The position numbers and the translations under genes are program-made. The notes below the pieces were generated by a model. It searched no databases, had not been told where the DNA came from, and saw only the letters and a list, made by a program, of their open reading frames with translations. Of a stretch of DNA of 64,000 nucleotides, positions 17,362 through 25,724 are shown piece by piece. The first letter of the stretch is position 1, and each line of letters begins with the position of its first letter. Origin of the DNA: JBBRQP01 sp038226175 (GTDB lineage: Bacteria > Cyanobacteriota > Cyanobacteriia > Gloeobacterales > Anthocerotibacteraceae); contig JBBRQP010000007.1 in assembly GCA_038226175.1 (NCBI GenBank), positions 1 to 64,000 of the forward strand. The letters are read 5' to 3'.

Positions 17362-17727
17362 ATGGCAGCAGCACATCACATTGAAGTTCATGACCCCAAA
17401 ACCGGTAATCATTGGTCACTGACGGTACAAGATGATCGTTATCTCTTGGCTCAAGCTCAGCAGCAAGGCGCAAATTTACCCTTCTCGTGTGCGCAAGGGG
17501 TGTGTACTACCTGTGCAGTGCGCATCATCACTGGCGAAATCTATCAGCCCCATGCTTTTGGCATTACGCCAGAGTTGCAACAACAGGGTTACGCATTGTT
17601 ATGTGTCGGCTACGCGCGGTCTGATCTGCATCTTGAGTTACAAGATGAAGATGAAGTCTACGATTTACAATTTGGTAGCTATTTCCCCAAAAAAGCACCT
17701 GCTGGCTTACCGCTAGAATTGGAATAG
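17362..17727 (+). CDS. Plant-type [2Fe-2S] ferredoxin
   Basis: A 121-residue ferredoxin with the four cluster cysteines in the plant-type pattern: Cys43, Cys48, Cys51 (SCAQGVCTTC) and Cys81 (LLCVG). Compared with photosynthetic PetF (about 97 residues) it has a C-terminal extension of about 20 residues (FGSYFPKKAPAG), so it is probably one of the alternative ferredoxins and not the main photosystem I acceptor. It is cytoplasmic. It begins 4 nt after the prolyl oligopeptidase stop; no functional link with the peptidase is known. Confidence 0.88.
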   Translation: MAAAHHIEVHDPKTGNHWSLTVQDDRYLLAQAQQQGANLPFSCAQGVCTTCAVRIITGEIYQPHAFGITPELQQQGYALLCVGYARSDLHLELQDEDEVYDLQFGSYFPKKAPAGLPLELE

Positions 17728-17728
17728 A

Positions 17729-17768
17729 TTGTGACTTCGGGCATTATTAAAGATGCCCGAAGTCACAA
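17729..17768. terminator. Perfect 16-bp hairpin between convergent genes
   Basis: A perfect inverted repeat (arms 17729-17744 and 17753-17768, loop 8 nt) sits between the ferredoxin stop and the kdpA stop. There is no T run on either side, so it may act as a transcript end stabiliser or a weak terminator for both strands. Confidence 0.6.
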
Positions 17769-17779
17769 CGCACCTCTTG

Positions 17780-19573
17780 TCATGGCACCATCTGTAAATG
17801 CTCGACAATGGGACCGAGAGCTAGGGCTGGGATAAAGGTCAATGCCCCAACAATTAGCACGACCCCGACCAGCATCACCACAAACAAGGGCGTGTGGGTT
17901 GCGAGAGTCCCGGTACCAGCAGGAACTAACTTTTTGCGGGCGAGTGATCCAGCAATTGCCAAAGTTGGGATTGCTAACCAATAGCGGGCAAATAATATGG
18001 CCAAGCCGCCAGTCAAGTTATAAAACGGATTGTTCGCCCCCAACCCAGCAAAGGCACTGCCATTATTATTGCCCATTGAGGAGAAAGCATAGAGCACTTC
18101 ACTAAAACCATGGGCTCCAGGATTAAAAATAGTTGCTTTGCCCGACTCCGTAACCACCGCTAGAGCCGTACCTCCTAAGACCACTAAAGGTGGAATTAAG
18201 ATGACCAAAGAAGCCATTTTCATCTCATAAGCCTCGATTTTTTTACCCAAATACTCTGGAGTACGGCCCACCATTAGTCCGGCTACAAATACTGCGATAA
18301 TGGCGAAGATGAGCATACCATAAAGACCGGAACCAACCCCACCATAGATCACTTCACCCAACTGAATTAGCCACATCGGAACCAAGCCACCTAGGGGTGT
18401 AAATGAATCATGCATTGCATTTACAGAACCATTAGAAGTTGCTGAAGTTGCAGCAGCCCAGATCACAGAACTGATAATCCCAAAACGGGTTTCCTTGCCT
18501 TCCATATTGCCGCCAGCTTGGAGGTTATGGGTTAGTTGATCGATGCCAAAACTATTGAATGCCGGATTTCCTGCTTGCTCGGCAGTCAAACAAACTAACA
18601 GTAATGGCACAAAGATAACGGTCATAGCTGTCAATAAAACCCAGCCTTGACGGGTATCTTTGACCATCTTGCCAAAGGTATAGCAAAGGGCGGCAGGAAT
18701 CAATAAAATCGAGAGCATTTCGACAAAATTAGATAAGGGAGTGGGGTTTTCGTAGGGATGCGCTGAGTTGACATTAAAGAATCCACCGCCGTTAGTCCCT
18801 AACTGCTTAATTGCGACCTGTGAGGCGGCAGGCCCTACAGCCAAAACTTGTTCTTTAACCGTTATGGTTTCCATCACAGGATTGCCCTTAGTATCTTTGA
18901 GCGGGCTGCCATTAGGATCGTTTTTGACTTGTTGGTAGGTAGTTGGCTGCAACAAAGGTACAGTTTGATAACTACTAAAAGTTTGTACTACACCCTGAGA
19001 AACTAATAGGATTGCGAGTGCGGTTGAGAGGGGTAACAAAATATATAGGACACTGCGTACCATATCTACCCAAAAATTACCAATTGTCGCCACAGAACGC
19101 CCAACCAAACCACGAACTAACGCTACTAAAGTCGCCATGCCTGCTGCTGCGGAGACAAAGTTTTGGACACTCAGTACAGTCATCTGCGTCAAATAACTCA
19201 TCGTTGTCTCACCGCCATAGCCCTGCCAATTAGTATTAGTCGCAAAGCTAACGGCGGTATTAAAGGCTGAATCTGGTGATACCGCCCCTAGTGCTTGGGG
19301 ATTGAGGGGTAATCCACCTTGCACTCTTTGGATTAGGTAAACCACGAAAATCCCCGCGGCATTAAAAAGTAATAACGCCAAAGCATAGGTTTTCCAATCC
19401 ATCTCCTCCTGCTCGTCAACCCCACAGACACGATAAATCAGACGCTCCACTGGGGCAAGGAGGCGATTTATGCCCACCGATTCTCCTTCATAGACGCGGG
19501 CCATGTACCCACCCAACGGCTTAACCAAAAGTAGTAACACGCCCAAATAAACTGCTAATTGCACATAATTCAT
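17780..19573 (-). CDS. kdpA: High-affinity K+ transport ATPase subunit KdpA
   Basis: A 597-residue membrane protein, the K+-selective pore subunit of the KdpFABC pump. All four selectivity-filter segments are intact: TNTNWQGYGG, GTNGGGFFN, TSNGSVNA and MGNNNGSAF. The length is slightly above E. coli KdpA (557) and the protein looks functional. In known operons kdpB (P-type ATPase) and kdpC follow directly; here kdpA is followed by a hairpin and a convergent ferredoxin gene, so kdpB and kdpC must be elsewhere or missing. The kdpF stop overlaps the kdpA start by one base. Confidence 0.96.
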   Translation of the reverse strand: MNYVQLAVYLGVLLLLVKPLGGYMARVYEGESVGINRLLAPVERLIYRVCGVDEQEEMDWKTYALALLLFNAAGIFVVYLIQRVQGGLPLNPQALGAVSPDSAFNTAVSFATNTNWQGYGGETTMSYLTQMTVLSVQNFVSAAAGMATLVALVRGLVGRSVATIGNFWVDMVRSVLYILLPLSTALAILLVSQGVVQTFSSYQTVPLLQPTTYQQVKNDPNGSPLKDTKGNPVMETITVKEQVLAVGPAASQVAIKQLGTNGGGFFNVNSAHPYENPTPLSNFVEMLSILLIPAALCYTFGKMVKDTRQGWVLLTAMTVIFVPLLLVCLTAEQAGNPAFNSFGIDQLTHNLQAGGNMEGKETRFGIISSVIWAAATSATSNGSVNAMHDSFTPLGGLVPMWLIQLGEVIYGGVGSGLYGMLIFAIIAVFVAGLMVGRTPEYLGKKIEAYEMKMASLVILIPPLVVLGGTALAVVTESGKATIFNPGAHGFSEVLYAFSSMGNNNGSAFAGLGANNPFYNLTGGLAILFARYWLAIPTLAIAGSLARKKLVPAGTGTLATHTPLFVVMLVGVVLIVGALTFIPALALGPIVEHLQMVP

Positions 19574-19662
19574 CAGAACAACTCCGGGCGTAATAAGGAA
19601 AAGACCAAATAAACCAGTAAACCCGCTGCAACCAAACTGCCTACCACATACAAACCCGTCAT
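19573..19662 (-). CDS. kdpF: KdpF-like small subunit
   Basis: A 29-residue one-helix peptide, below the size limit of ordinary gene finders. The start ATG at 19662 is 5 nt after a perfect GGAGG; a second ATG at 19665 is too close to it. The sequence has a single hydrophobic helix (GSLVAAGLLVYLVFSLL) ending R-P-E-L-F, similar to E. coli KdpF, which ends I-N-A-E-x-F. KdpF stabilises the Kdp complex in lipid. The TGA overlaps the kdpA ATG by one base, so the two are coupled. Confidence 0.8.
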   Translation of the reverse strand: MTGLYVVGSLVAAGLLVYLVFSLLRPELF

Positions 19663-19674
19663 CATGGCCTCCTT

Positions 19675-19755
19675 TTATAAACGTTCACACAAGACAACCA
19701 AACCCCAAGACAAGGCAAAAAAGCCTATTACAATCCCTAAATACACAACGTCCAT
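19675..19755 (-). CDS. Small kdp-operon membrane peptide
   Basis: A 26-residue peptide starting at ATG 19755 (AAGGAAG upstream) and ending C-E-R-L. It has one hydrophobic helix (LGIVIGFFALSWGLVVL). Short peptides ending in Cys-[ED]-[RK]-Leu with F-F-A-L-[ST]-W occur ahead of kdpF in several bacteria, as I remember the family; no function is assigned. It is followed after 12 nt by kdpF and is the first gene of the operon. The conserved pattern and position support a real gene. Confidence 0.65.
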   Translation of the reverse strand: MDVVYLGIVIGFFALSWGLVVLCERL

Positions 19756-20099
19756 GGACTTCCTTGGTGACGGATCTTCACTACTTTCATTGAATCTCTA
19801 AATTTGGTCAAAAAAGCCTCAGGATTATCCGCTAACATCTCAAAATTATGTAAATATTTTGTAGCTAAAGGCAGTTAGCAGGACAATGTTAATAGCAATA
19901 AATTGATCCTTCCCCGTATTTTCACGGATACTTTAAAAGATTTCTAAGACATTAAAGTGAAATTAAATTATTGCAAATGTAACCAAATAGACTGGACTTT
20001 TTTAGAATACAGTGTTATTAAACTTGGGTATGGTCTAGTAATAACTAAAACCATCGTCAAAAAGTTTTTAGCTGCACACTAGGGGGGTTAGTTAAAGAA
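19756..20099. other. Divergent intergenic region between the kdp operon and the regulator gene
   Basis: These 344 nt are AT-rich and hold no credible gene. They must contain the kdp promoter (minus) and that of the response regulator (plus). I found no convincing -35/-10 pair, no riboswitch core and no long repeat. A 33-codon minus-strand frame overlapping the start of the small kdp gene looks accidental. Confidence 0.5.
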
Positions 20100-20741
20100 A
20101 TGCAAGCACTCAAAATGGATAGCAAATCCCGACTGCTGTTAATTGATGATGACGTCAATTTTGTCATGTTGATGGGCGAATATTTGGAACGCCTAGGCTT
20201 TGATGTGAGCTGTGCCTATGACGGTAAGCAAGGTCTGGACTTGGCCCGTCAACAAAATCCTGACTTGGTCGTGTGCGATATCATGATGCCCAAGATGGAT
20301 GGCTATGAGGTCGTCCAAGCCCTACGCCAACAGTTTCAGCATTGTTGGTTACCTGTGATCTTTTTATCAGCAAAAGGCGAGCTAACAGACCGCATCAAAG
20401 GATTACAAGAGGGTGCAGATCGTTATATGGTTAAGCCCTTTGAGCCAGACGAATTGGTAGCTCAGATTCACTCACTGATCCGTAGTAATAAGCAGTCTTC
20501 AACCACTATCAATCGCCAAGCACCAACCTTGATTGCCTCGTGCAGTTTAGAGGAACTAACCCCCACTGAGCAAAGGGTTTTGAGCTTTGTGGCTCAGGGC
20601 TTAGCCAACAAATTGATTGCCAAAGAAATGCAGGTGAGTCAGCGTACTGTTGAGAGCCATGTCAGCAGCATCTTACAAAAGACGAGCTTCACCAACCGCA
20701 CCGAAGTAACGCGCTGGGCCATCAAAAACGACTTCGGCTAA
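20100..20741 (+). CDS. NarL/FixJ-type response regulator (Ycf29-like)
   Basis: A 213-residue regulator. The receiver domain (about 10-130) has the acidic pair (IDDD), phospho-acceptor Asp60 (VVCDIMMPKMDG), and the conserved Lys (YMVKPF). The C-terminal LuxR-type helix-turn-helix starts at LTPTEQRVLSFVAQGLANK and contains SQRTVESHVS. This layout matches the cyanobacterial and plastid Ycf29/NarL group. It is divergent from the kdp operon, but it is not KdpE, which has an OmpR-type DNA-binding domain, so its link to kdp is positional only. Its stop codon overlaps that of cysK by 4 nt. Confidence 0.87.
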   Translation: MQALKMDSKSRLLLIDDDVNFVMLMGEYLERLGFDVSCAYDGKQGLDLARQQNPDLVVCDIMMPKMDGYEVVQALRQQFQHCWLPVIFLSAKGELTDRIKGLQEGADRYMVKPFEPDELVAQIHSLIRSNKQSSTTINRQAPTLIASCSLEELTPTEQRVLSFVAQGLANKLIAKEMQVSQRTVESHVSSILQKTSFTNRTEVTRWAIKNDFG

Positions 20742-21748
20742 CCGCCCACCCCTTCACCGACGGGCAGACTGTAAATGCTTTTGCGCGGTGCAGGGCTTGG
20801 TTCTGACTCATTGACCAAGCCCTGAAACATCGCCGAACTCAAATAGCGTTCGCCATTACTCGGTTGAATAAACACAATTAGCTTACCTGCGCTTTCTGGA
20901 CGTTTACCGACCTGAATGGCAGCCCAGCACGCGGCACCACTCGAGATACCCGAGAGCAAACCTTCTTCTTTAGCTAGACGGCGACCATAGGCCATCGCCA
21001 AGTCATCGGGAACTTGCATAATTTCATCAATCAGGTCAAGGCGTAGCACTTTAGGCACAAATCCCGCTCCGATCCCCTGAATTTTGTGAGGCCCGGGCTT
21101 GTGACCTGAGAGTACAGCACTCGCTTCAGGCTCAAGTGCAATAGCTTTAAACCCAGGCTTACGGGCTTTGAGGACTTCACTGACGCCAGTAATCGTACCC
21201 CCGGTGCCGACCCCAGCGATCAGAATATCAATCTGACCATCAGTGTCATCCCACAGTTCGATAGCGGTGGTTTCACGGTGAATTTTGGGGTTAGCCGGAT
21301 TGGCAAATTGTTGGAGCAGATAAGCGTTAGGTGTGGCTTGAGTGATCTGTTCGGCGCGTTCGATGGCACCACGCATGCCTTGGGTGCCTGGGGTTAATTC
21401 GAGTTCGGCTCCATAAGCGCGCAGTAAGGCACGGCGTTCGATGCTCATCGTCTCGGGCATTGTCAAAATCAAGTGATAGCCCTTAGCAGCTGCTACCATC
21501 GCCAAACCAATGCCTGTATTACCTGAGGTTGGTTCGACCAAAATTGTCTGACCCGGAATAATTTTGCCCTGTTGTTCAGCATCTTCGATCATGGAGAGGG
21601 CGATGCGGTCTTTGACCGAAGAGGAGGGATTAAAACTTTCCAGTTTCATTACAATCCGCGCCAGGCAACCTTCGGCTTGGGGGATGCGATTAAGTTGCAC
21701 TAACGGCGTATGTCCAATCAATTGCGTAATAGTTTGTGCGATGCGCAT
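20738..21748 (-). CDS. cysK: Cysteine synthase A (O-acetylserine sulfhydrylase)
   Basis: A 336-residue PLP enzyme making cysteine from O-acetylserine and sulfide. The PLP lysine is in SSSVKDRIAL, the asparagine loop is TSGNTGIGLA, the phosphate-binding loop is GTGGTITGV, and GISSGA follows. The start MRIAQTITQLIGHTPLV at 21748 fits the family; the upstream open part does not. The C-terminus carries about 20 extra residues (PAPRKSIYSLPVGEG) beyond the usual end. The gene is convergent with the response regulator, with both stop codons sharing CTAA. lpxD is upstream with 34 nt between. Confidence 0.95.
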   Translation of the reverse strand: MRIAQTITQLIGHTPLVQLNRIPQAEGCLARIVMKLESFNPSSSVKDRIALSMIEDAEQQGKIIPGQTILVEPTSGNTGIGLAMVAAAKGYHLILTMPETMSIERRALLRAYGAELELTPGTQGMRGAIERAEQITQATPNAYLLQQFANPANPKIHRETTAIELWDDTDGQIDILIAGVGTGGTITGVSEVLKARKPGFKAIALEPEASAVLSGHKPGPHKIQGIGAGFVPKVLRLDLIDEIMQVPDDLAMAYGRRLAKEEGLLSGISSGAACWAAIQVGKRPESAGKLIVFIQPSNGERYLSSAMFQGLVNESEPSPAPRKSIYSLPVGEGVGG

Positions 21749-21782
21749 CAGTTTTCTCTGTCCAGTCTTTCTATTGTAAGAG

Positions 21783-22841
21783 CTAGTCAACTGGTGGGTT
21801 TTGAAGTGCCGTCTCAAGTTCCTCAAGTCGGCGCTTGAGCTGACGCATTTCACTGATCAGCTCGGGAACACGGGTCAGCGAGACCTGTTGGCGGCGTTCT
21901 TTTTTGTGTTCCTGTGCCGGGAAGCCAGCAATTTGTGAGCCAGCCGCAAAAGATTTGTGTACCCCAGCCCTTCCGTAAACCACCGAATCACTGCCAATCT
22001 CCACATGACCTAAGCTCGCAATCCCCGCTTGGGCAGCGACAATACAACGGTCTCCTAATTTTGTTGAGCCAGCAATGCCCGACTGCGAAATAATCATGCA
22101 GTCATCACCGACTTGGGCGTTGTGACCAATCATGACTAGGTTATCGATTTTGGTGCCGCGTCCGATTTTGGTTTCCCGAAGAGTAGCGCGGTCAATAGTC
22201 GTATTCGCCCCAATTTCCACGTCATCTTCGAGGATCACTTTACCTGTTTGCGGGATTTTGAGATGACCTTGGCGCGTAGTGACAAAGCCAAAGCCATCGC
22301 CACCAATGACAGCACCGGGATTGAGAATAACCCGATTGCCTAAGACACAGTGATCAAGCACCACAGCATTGGGATAGAGCAAGCAGTCGGCACCTACAGT
22401 CACACCAGATCCTAGATAGACCCCCGCAAATAGCTTACTCCCAGCTCCAACGATAGCGCCTGCACCCACATAGACATGGGCTGCTACTGAGGCTGAGGGG
22501 TCAATTTGCGCCGTAGGATCCACACTAGCCTGAGGATGAATGCCAACTTTGGGGGCTGTAATAGGTTCGGGATAAAAATACGCAAGGGTTTTGGCAAAGG
22601 CAAGACGGCTATTAGCAACGGTAATGTGCGCCTGCGGGATAAAATCCAGCATGATACCAGCGGGTGTGATGAGTACTGCAGCTTCAGTCCGCGCCAAAGG
22701 CCGTTGCTCTAACAAAAACGTACAATGACTGGCCAGGGCGTTTTCTGGTTCACTAATACCCGTGATCAGTACCGCACTATCGATGAGCACTTCTCCACCC
22801 AAAAGCTCGGCTAATTGCGCCACTGTTAAGGTTTTGGTCAT
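21783..22841 (-). CDS. lpxD: UDP-3-O-acylglucosamine N-acyltransferase
   Basis: A 352-residue LpxD, the third step of lipid A synthesis, transferring a hydroxyacyl chain from acyl carrier protein to the 2-amine. It has the N-terminal uridine-binding domain (LTVAQLAELLGGEV ... ISEPENA), then a long left-handed beta-helix made of hexapeptide repeats (about 100-310), with the catalytic His region at DNLVMIGHNAQVG, and a C-terminal helical arm (ISEMRQLKRRLEELETAL). The ATG at 22841 starts 4 nt after the trxA stop and follows GGG; an in-frame TTG upstream lies inside trxA. Likely co-transcribed with trxA. Confidence 0.95.
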   Translation of the reverse strand: MTKTLTVAQLAELLGGEVLIDSAVLITGISEPENALASHCTFLLEQRPLARTEAAVLITPAGIMLDFIPQAHITVANSRLAFAKTLAYFYPEPITAPKVGIHPQASVDPTAQIDPSASVAAHVYVGAGAIVGAGSKLFAGVYLGSGVTVGADCLLYPNAVVLDHCVLGNRVILNPGAVIGGDGFGFVTTRQGHLKIPQTGKVILEDDVEIGANTTIDRATLRETKIGRGTKIDNLVMIGHNAQVGDDCMIISQSGIAGSTKLGDRCIVAAQAGIASLGHVEIGSDSVVYGRAGVHKSFAAGSQIAGFPAQEHKKERRQQVSLTRVPELISEMRQLKRRLEELETALQNPPVD

Positions 22842-22845
22842 CGTG

Positions 22846-23163
22846 CTATACCCATTGTCCAAGCAGCGATACTAACTCGGGAGCTGGATGTACACCGACG
22901 AGACGGGCCACAGGCTGACCACCCTTAAAAATCATTAGGGTTGGTAATTCTCGAATCTGGAATTGTTCGGCAACTTGTGGATTTTTGTCGGTATTGATTT
23001 TGACCACTAGGGCTTGGTCTTTGTATTGAGCGCCCACATTTTGGATAATCGGTGACATCATCTGACAAGGACCGCACCAAGGGGCATAAAAATCCACCAA
23101 AATCGGTAATTCGGTGCTGTCGAGCATTTCTTGAAAGCTGCGGTATTGTTTTTTTACCGACAT
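22846..23163 (-). CDS. trxA: Thioredoxin
   Basis: A 105-residue thioredoxin with the classic active site W-C-G-P-C at residues 29-33 and the cis-proline loop (ELPTLMIFKGG). It reduces disulfides in the cytoplasm. The length and the start MSVKKQYRSFQEM match cyanobacterial m-type thioredoxins; the frame is open 19 codons upstream but without family similarity. It is followed after 4 nt by lpxD. Confidence 0.95.
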   Translation of the reverse strand: MSVKKQYRSFQEMLDSTELPILVDFYAPWCGPCQMMSPIIQNVGAQYKDQALVVKINTDKNPQVAEQFQIRELPTLMIFKGGQPVARLVGVHPAPELVSLLGQWV

Positions 23164-23203
23164 GATGGATTTTCCAAAACACGTCTCCATAATAGCGGGA
23201 ACC

Positions 23204-23332
23204 TTACATCTTGTTCTCACCGACTAGCATTATGCCCGAACGAAGTATGTGAGATTTTTTATAGTCTGCAAGCCGGAGCATCGTCAGGGCAAGACCGACA
23301 CCAACAGCAGGGAGTTCCACAAAATCTCCCAT
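23204..23332 (-). CDS. Possible small ORF upstream of trxA, unknown
   Basis: A 42-codon open frame (ATG at 23332) lies directly upstream of trxA on the same strand. It reads as a plausible protein (GDFVELPAVGVGLALTML ... LADYKKSHILRSG), but no ribosome binding site is seen and I know no homologue. Frames on the opposite strand are also open here and read like the tails of TnpB transposase proteins, so this could equally be a transposon relic. The rest of 23164-23449 shows only AT-rich sequence. Confidence 0.22.
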   Translation of the reverse strand: MGDFVELPAVGVGLALTMLRLADYKKSHILRSGIMLVGENKM

Positions 23333-23449
23333 GGAACCGGAGCTGATTGGATTTTACACAATTGTTTATCCTACGTAGTGTACTCAAACTAACCGTATAT
23401 TCCACAAGACACTGCCACAAAGTTTTACTCCACTTTTCGGTGAAAATAC

Positions 23450-23942
23450 TTACTCTGGCGATATTTTACAGTGTTTGAGCAATTGCAAACAAAGTTGGGC
23501 AGGACGATTAAAAAAGGTAAAAATATCGCCAAACCCTAGTTGGGCATTTTGGTGATGTTGCCAGTGAGCTTCAGGTGTAGTGATACACACGACATAGCCA
23601 AGTGATAGTAAGGAGGGTGTGCCAATCTAAAGCACATACATGCCAGACGTGTCCTTGACCTAGAGCCAATCGTAGCGTGCCACCAACCCAAGATACTGAC
23701 CATAATAGGCACGCCATAGCCAGATAAGGTAATACGCCCAAAAAACCATCCCACAAAACCCGAGGGTTTTTACTCAAAACAGCATAGTGAACATAGTTGC
23801 GATGAGGAGAGTGATCAATCAAGATGTGGAATTTGCTATGGATATAGCTCGGGACATAATACGAAAAGGTTAAGAAAAAATCACCCAGCACTAGCAATAA
23901 CCAAGCTGTACCAATTGCCTGAAGCATGAACGATCCGCACAC
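23450..23942 (-). pseudogene. Fatty acid hydroxylase/sterol desaturase-family protein, frameshifted
   Basis: Two adjoining frames together make one protein. The first (from GTG 23942, AAGG 7 nt upstream) gives 123 residues with a membrane helix and His motifs HSKFH and HSPHRNYVH, then VLWDGFLGVLPYL. It stops at 23571. The following sequence in another frame continues with TPEAHWQHHQNAQLGFGDIF and ends at 23450. The His-rich ends (H-x3-H, H-x2-H, W-x-H-H) fit diiron membrane hydroxylases/desaturases. The frame changes somewhere between 23571 and 23629; one extra base would account for it. It is either a recent pseudogene or a sequencing error; the intact product would have about 165 residues. 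Confidence 0.7.
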
Positions 23943-24047
23943 ATCGGCCTTACCATAACGAGCTTGGGTGAAGATATGATTAAGGAATTAACCTTCAATA
24001 CTTAAAAATTCATGCTAATTTAAAGATAAAAGCCTTAATGTGATCCC

Positions 24048-24242
24048 ATGAGCAACTTTCGACCGGGCATGTCTGTCAAAGTAACCAACCCTGATGATAT
24101 CTATTATGGGTTTGAGGGTCAGGTACAGCGCATGATCGATGGCACCGTTGGCGTGATCTTTACCAAGAGTATCTGGATCAAGTTGGTCACCTTCAAGGCT
24201 ACAGACTTGGTCTTAGTCGAGCGCACAGCGGCTAAAAAATAG
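24048..24242 (+). CDS. ndhS: NDH-1 subunit S-like protein (DUF3252)
   Basis: A 64-residue protein with an SH3-like fold pattern: GMSVKVTNPDDIYYGFEGQVQR, then DGTVGVIF and WIKLVTFKATDL. This matches NdhS, the ferredoxin-binding subunit of the photosynthetic NDH-1 complex, which shows V-R-V-T-N-x-x-D-x-Y-Y-x-F-x-G-x-V-Q-R. The gene is monocistronic and convergent with the TIGR03790 gene. The assignment rests on the motif only. Confidence 0.75.
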   Translation: MSNFRPGMSVKVTNPDDIYYGFEGQVQRMIDGTVGVIFTKSIWIKLVTFKATDLVLVERTAAKK

Positions 24243-24250
24243 CGTTTGGT

Positions 24251-25483
24251 TTAGCGATTGACAGCTAAGGCTAGTGGGTCGCCCAATACGATGTCGCGCC
24301 AACCCACAAACCGAATCGACTGATAATAAGCCGTGGCGAGATTAGCCCCGCCAAAATAACTCAGTAGTAATACCGAAGGGGAACCGACCGTGATCAGATA
24401 AGGTTCATCACTATAGCCCCTGATGCCCGTTACACCTTGATCGCCTTTGACCAAATCAGCAATCAGCGATTGTCCCCCCTGAGTCGGTAAAAATGTGCGT
24501 GCACTCGTCGAGACGGCAGTTTCAGCAATCGCCCCAGGCCGAAACCTAAGGTCTTGGTAATTTTCGAGGGTAAAGTTTTCGTCATTGCTACCCCAAGAAG
24601 CGTAGCCCATAATATTTTGACCGGTCAGAAAATTAGCTGGTGGTGCCAAGAGTGTTTGTACTTGGGCAAAGTTTTGGGGGAGTGTGCGATAGGTTAGGCG
24701 CAAGTCATCATTGAAGTCACCATTTTCGTAATTACGCAAAACCACCTGACAGTTTGGAAAGACTAATAAGTTACAGCTCAGAGGATCAAAAATATCCACG
24801 GGCTGCGGCTTACCACTACCACTATCTTGCCGGGCTGGATCTAGCAAAACCAAGCCCTCTAGACGCGATCGCGCCACCAAAGCACGGTCAACCAAAGCGC
24901 GCGCATCGCTTTCGGTATAGCCATCAAGGCGTGTGACCAAATACCCACCTGTCAGACGATGCTCAAATAAAAAATCTTGCCGCCAGTATAGATTAGGTCG
25001 CATCATCCCGAGGAGTTCTTTGCCCGCCCGCAAGGCATAGGGTTGGGTCTGATAGCCCAAGGCGGCAAGGGTTGAATCCACCGATTGACTTTGGCGATAC
25101 AGCTTTTTGAGAGTTGGTATCGCATACGGCACATCGATCACCCGCAGCGGGACACCCTTAGTCAACACTAGATAGCGGATACTATCGGTGAGTTTGTGGG
25201 CTTTTAAATAACTAATGAGCGGTTGTTGCAGGTACTTTTGGTAGACCGCGTAGGTGATGGTTTCTTGGGTTGGGCTAACATTGCTATCGGGTAGGTTGAC
25301 CATAAATAGGTGGTTAGCTGCAATAGCCCGTTTTTTTTGGTAATAGGCAGCTAGCCGTTGCGAAATGGGGCTAGTGCGATTAACCAAGACCAAAACATGA
25401 TCCGCTTCGGTTTCGGCACCTGCGCTCAAACTTGTTAGCCAGCTTAAGACGATGGCAAGACTTAAAAATTTAGTTTTTTTCAT
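24251..25483 (-). CDS. TIGR03790 family exported protein
   Basis: A 410-residue protein with a signal peptide (LSLAIVLSWLTSLSAGA). The start of the mature part (DHVLVLVNRTSPISQRLAAYY), the middle (YLVLTKGVPLRV) and the end (GYSDEPYLITVGSPSVLLLSYFGGANLATAYYQS ... VLGDPLAL in pieces) match the TIGR03790 family, exported proteins of unknown function. I chose the ATG at 25483 with GGGG 5 nt upstream; an in-frame GTG precedes it by two codons. Confidence 0.8.
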   Translation of the reverse strand: MKKTKFLSLAIVLSWLTSLSAGAETEADHVLVLVNRTSPISQRLAAYYQKKRAIAANHLFMVNLPDSNVSPTQETITYAVYQKYLQQPLISYLKAHKLTDSIRYLVLTKGVPLRVIDVPYAIPTLKKLYRQSQSVDSTLAALGYQTQPYALRAGKELLGMMRPNLYWRQDFLFEHRLTGGYLVTRLDGYTESDARALVDRALVARSRLEGLVLLDPARQDSGSGKPQPVDIFDPLSCNLLVFPNCQVVLRNYENGDFNDDLRLTYRTLPQNFAQVQTLLAPPANFLTGQNIMGYASWGSNDENFTLENYQDLRFRPGAIAETAVSTSARTFLPTQGGQSLIADLVKGDQGVTGIRGYSDEPYLITVGSPSVLLLSYFGGANLATAYYQSIRFVGWRDIVLGDPLALAVNR

Positions 25484-25499
25484 TACCACCCCTTCCTCA

Positions 25500-25616
25500 T
25501 CAGTTGACCCTAACTAATTTTTTGGCGCGGGACAAGGCTGCATCTAACGCCAAAGCCTGAGACTTTAGTGCGTCTTGCCGCAAATATCTGTGGTATTGGC
25601 TACCAAAATAGGCCAA
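25500..25616 (-). CDS. Possible 38-residue ORF, unknown
   Basis: A short frame (TTG start at 25616 or none) reads AYFGSQYHRYLRQDALK ... DAALSRAKKLVRVN, an amphipathic helical, basic peptide. It ends just before the TIGR03790 gene on the same strand. The amino-acid pattern looks protein-like, but no ATG or GTG and no clear ribosome binding site are present, so this may be a remnant or chance. No homologue is recognised. Confidence 0.3.
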   Translation of the reverse strand: MAYFGSQYHRYLRQDALKSQALALDAALSRAKKLVRVN

Positions 25617-25724
25617 GTCCGTCTATAGTAAATAGCGCAGTAGTGACGTGCCGAACTTTTATCCGGGAATATGCGTCCAATTGTTCCATAACCAGCGTAT
25701 GTATAAAGCAACTCAGGAGTCACG

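Noticed and set aside
19756..19860. 33-codon minus-strand ORF in the kdp promoter region
   Set aside because: It overlaps the start of the small kdp gene, has no ribosome binding site beyond GAG, and its residues show no pattern.
19756..20099. c-di-AMP (ydaO) riboswitch before the kdp genes
   Set aside because: No conserved core sequences were found.
20100..20741. Regulator near kdp as KdpE
   Set aside because: The DNA-binding domain is LuxR/NarL-type, not OmpR-type, so it is not KdpE.
21749..21853. A longer CysK start
   Set aside because: The extension runs back into lpxD and does not match the cysteine synthase family; MRIAQTITQLIGHTP at 21748 does.
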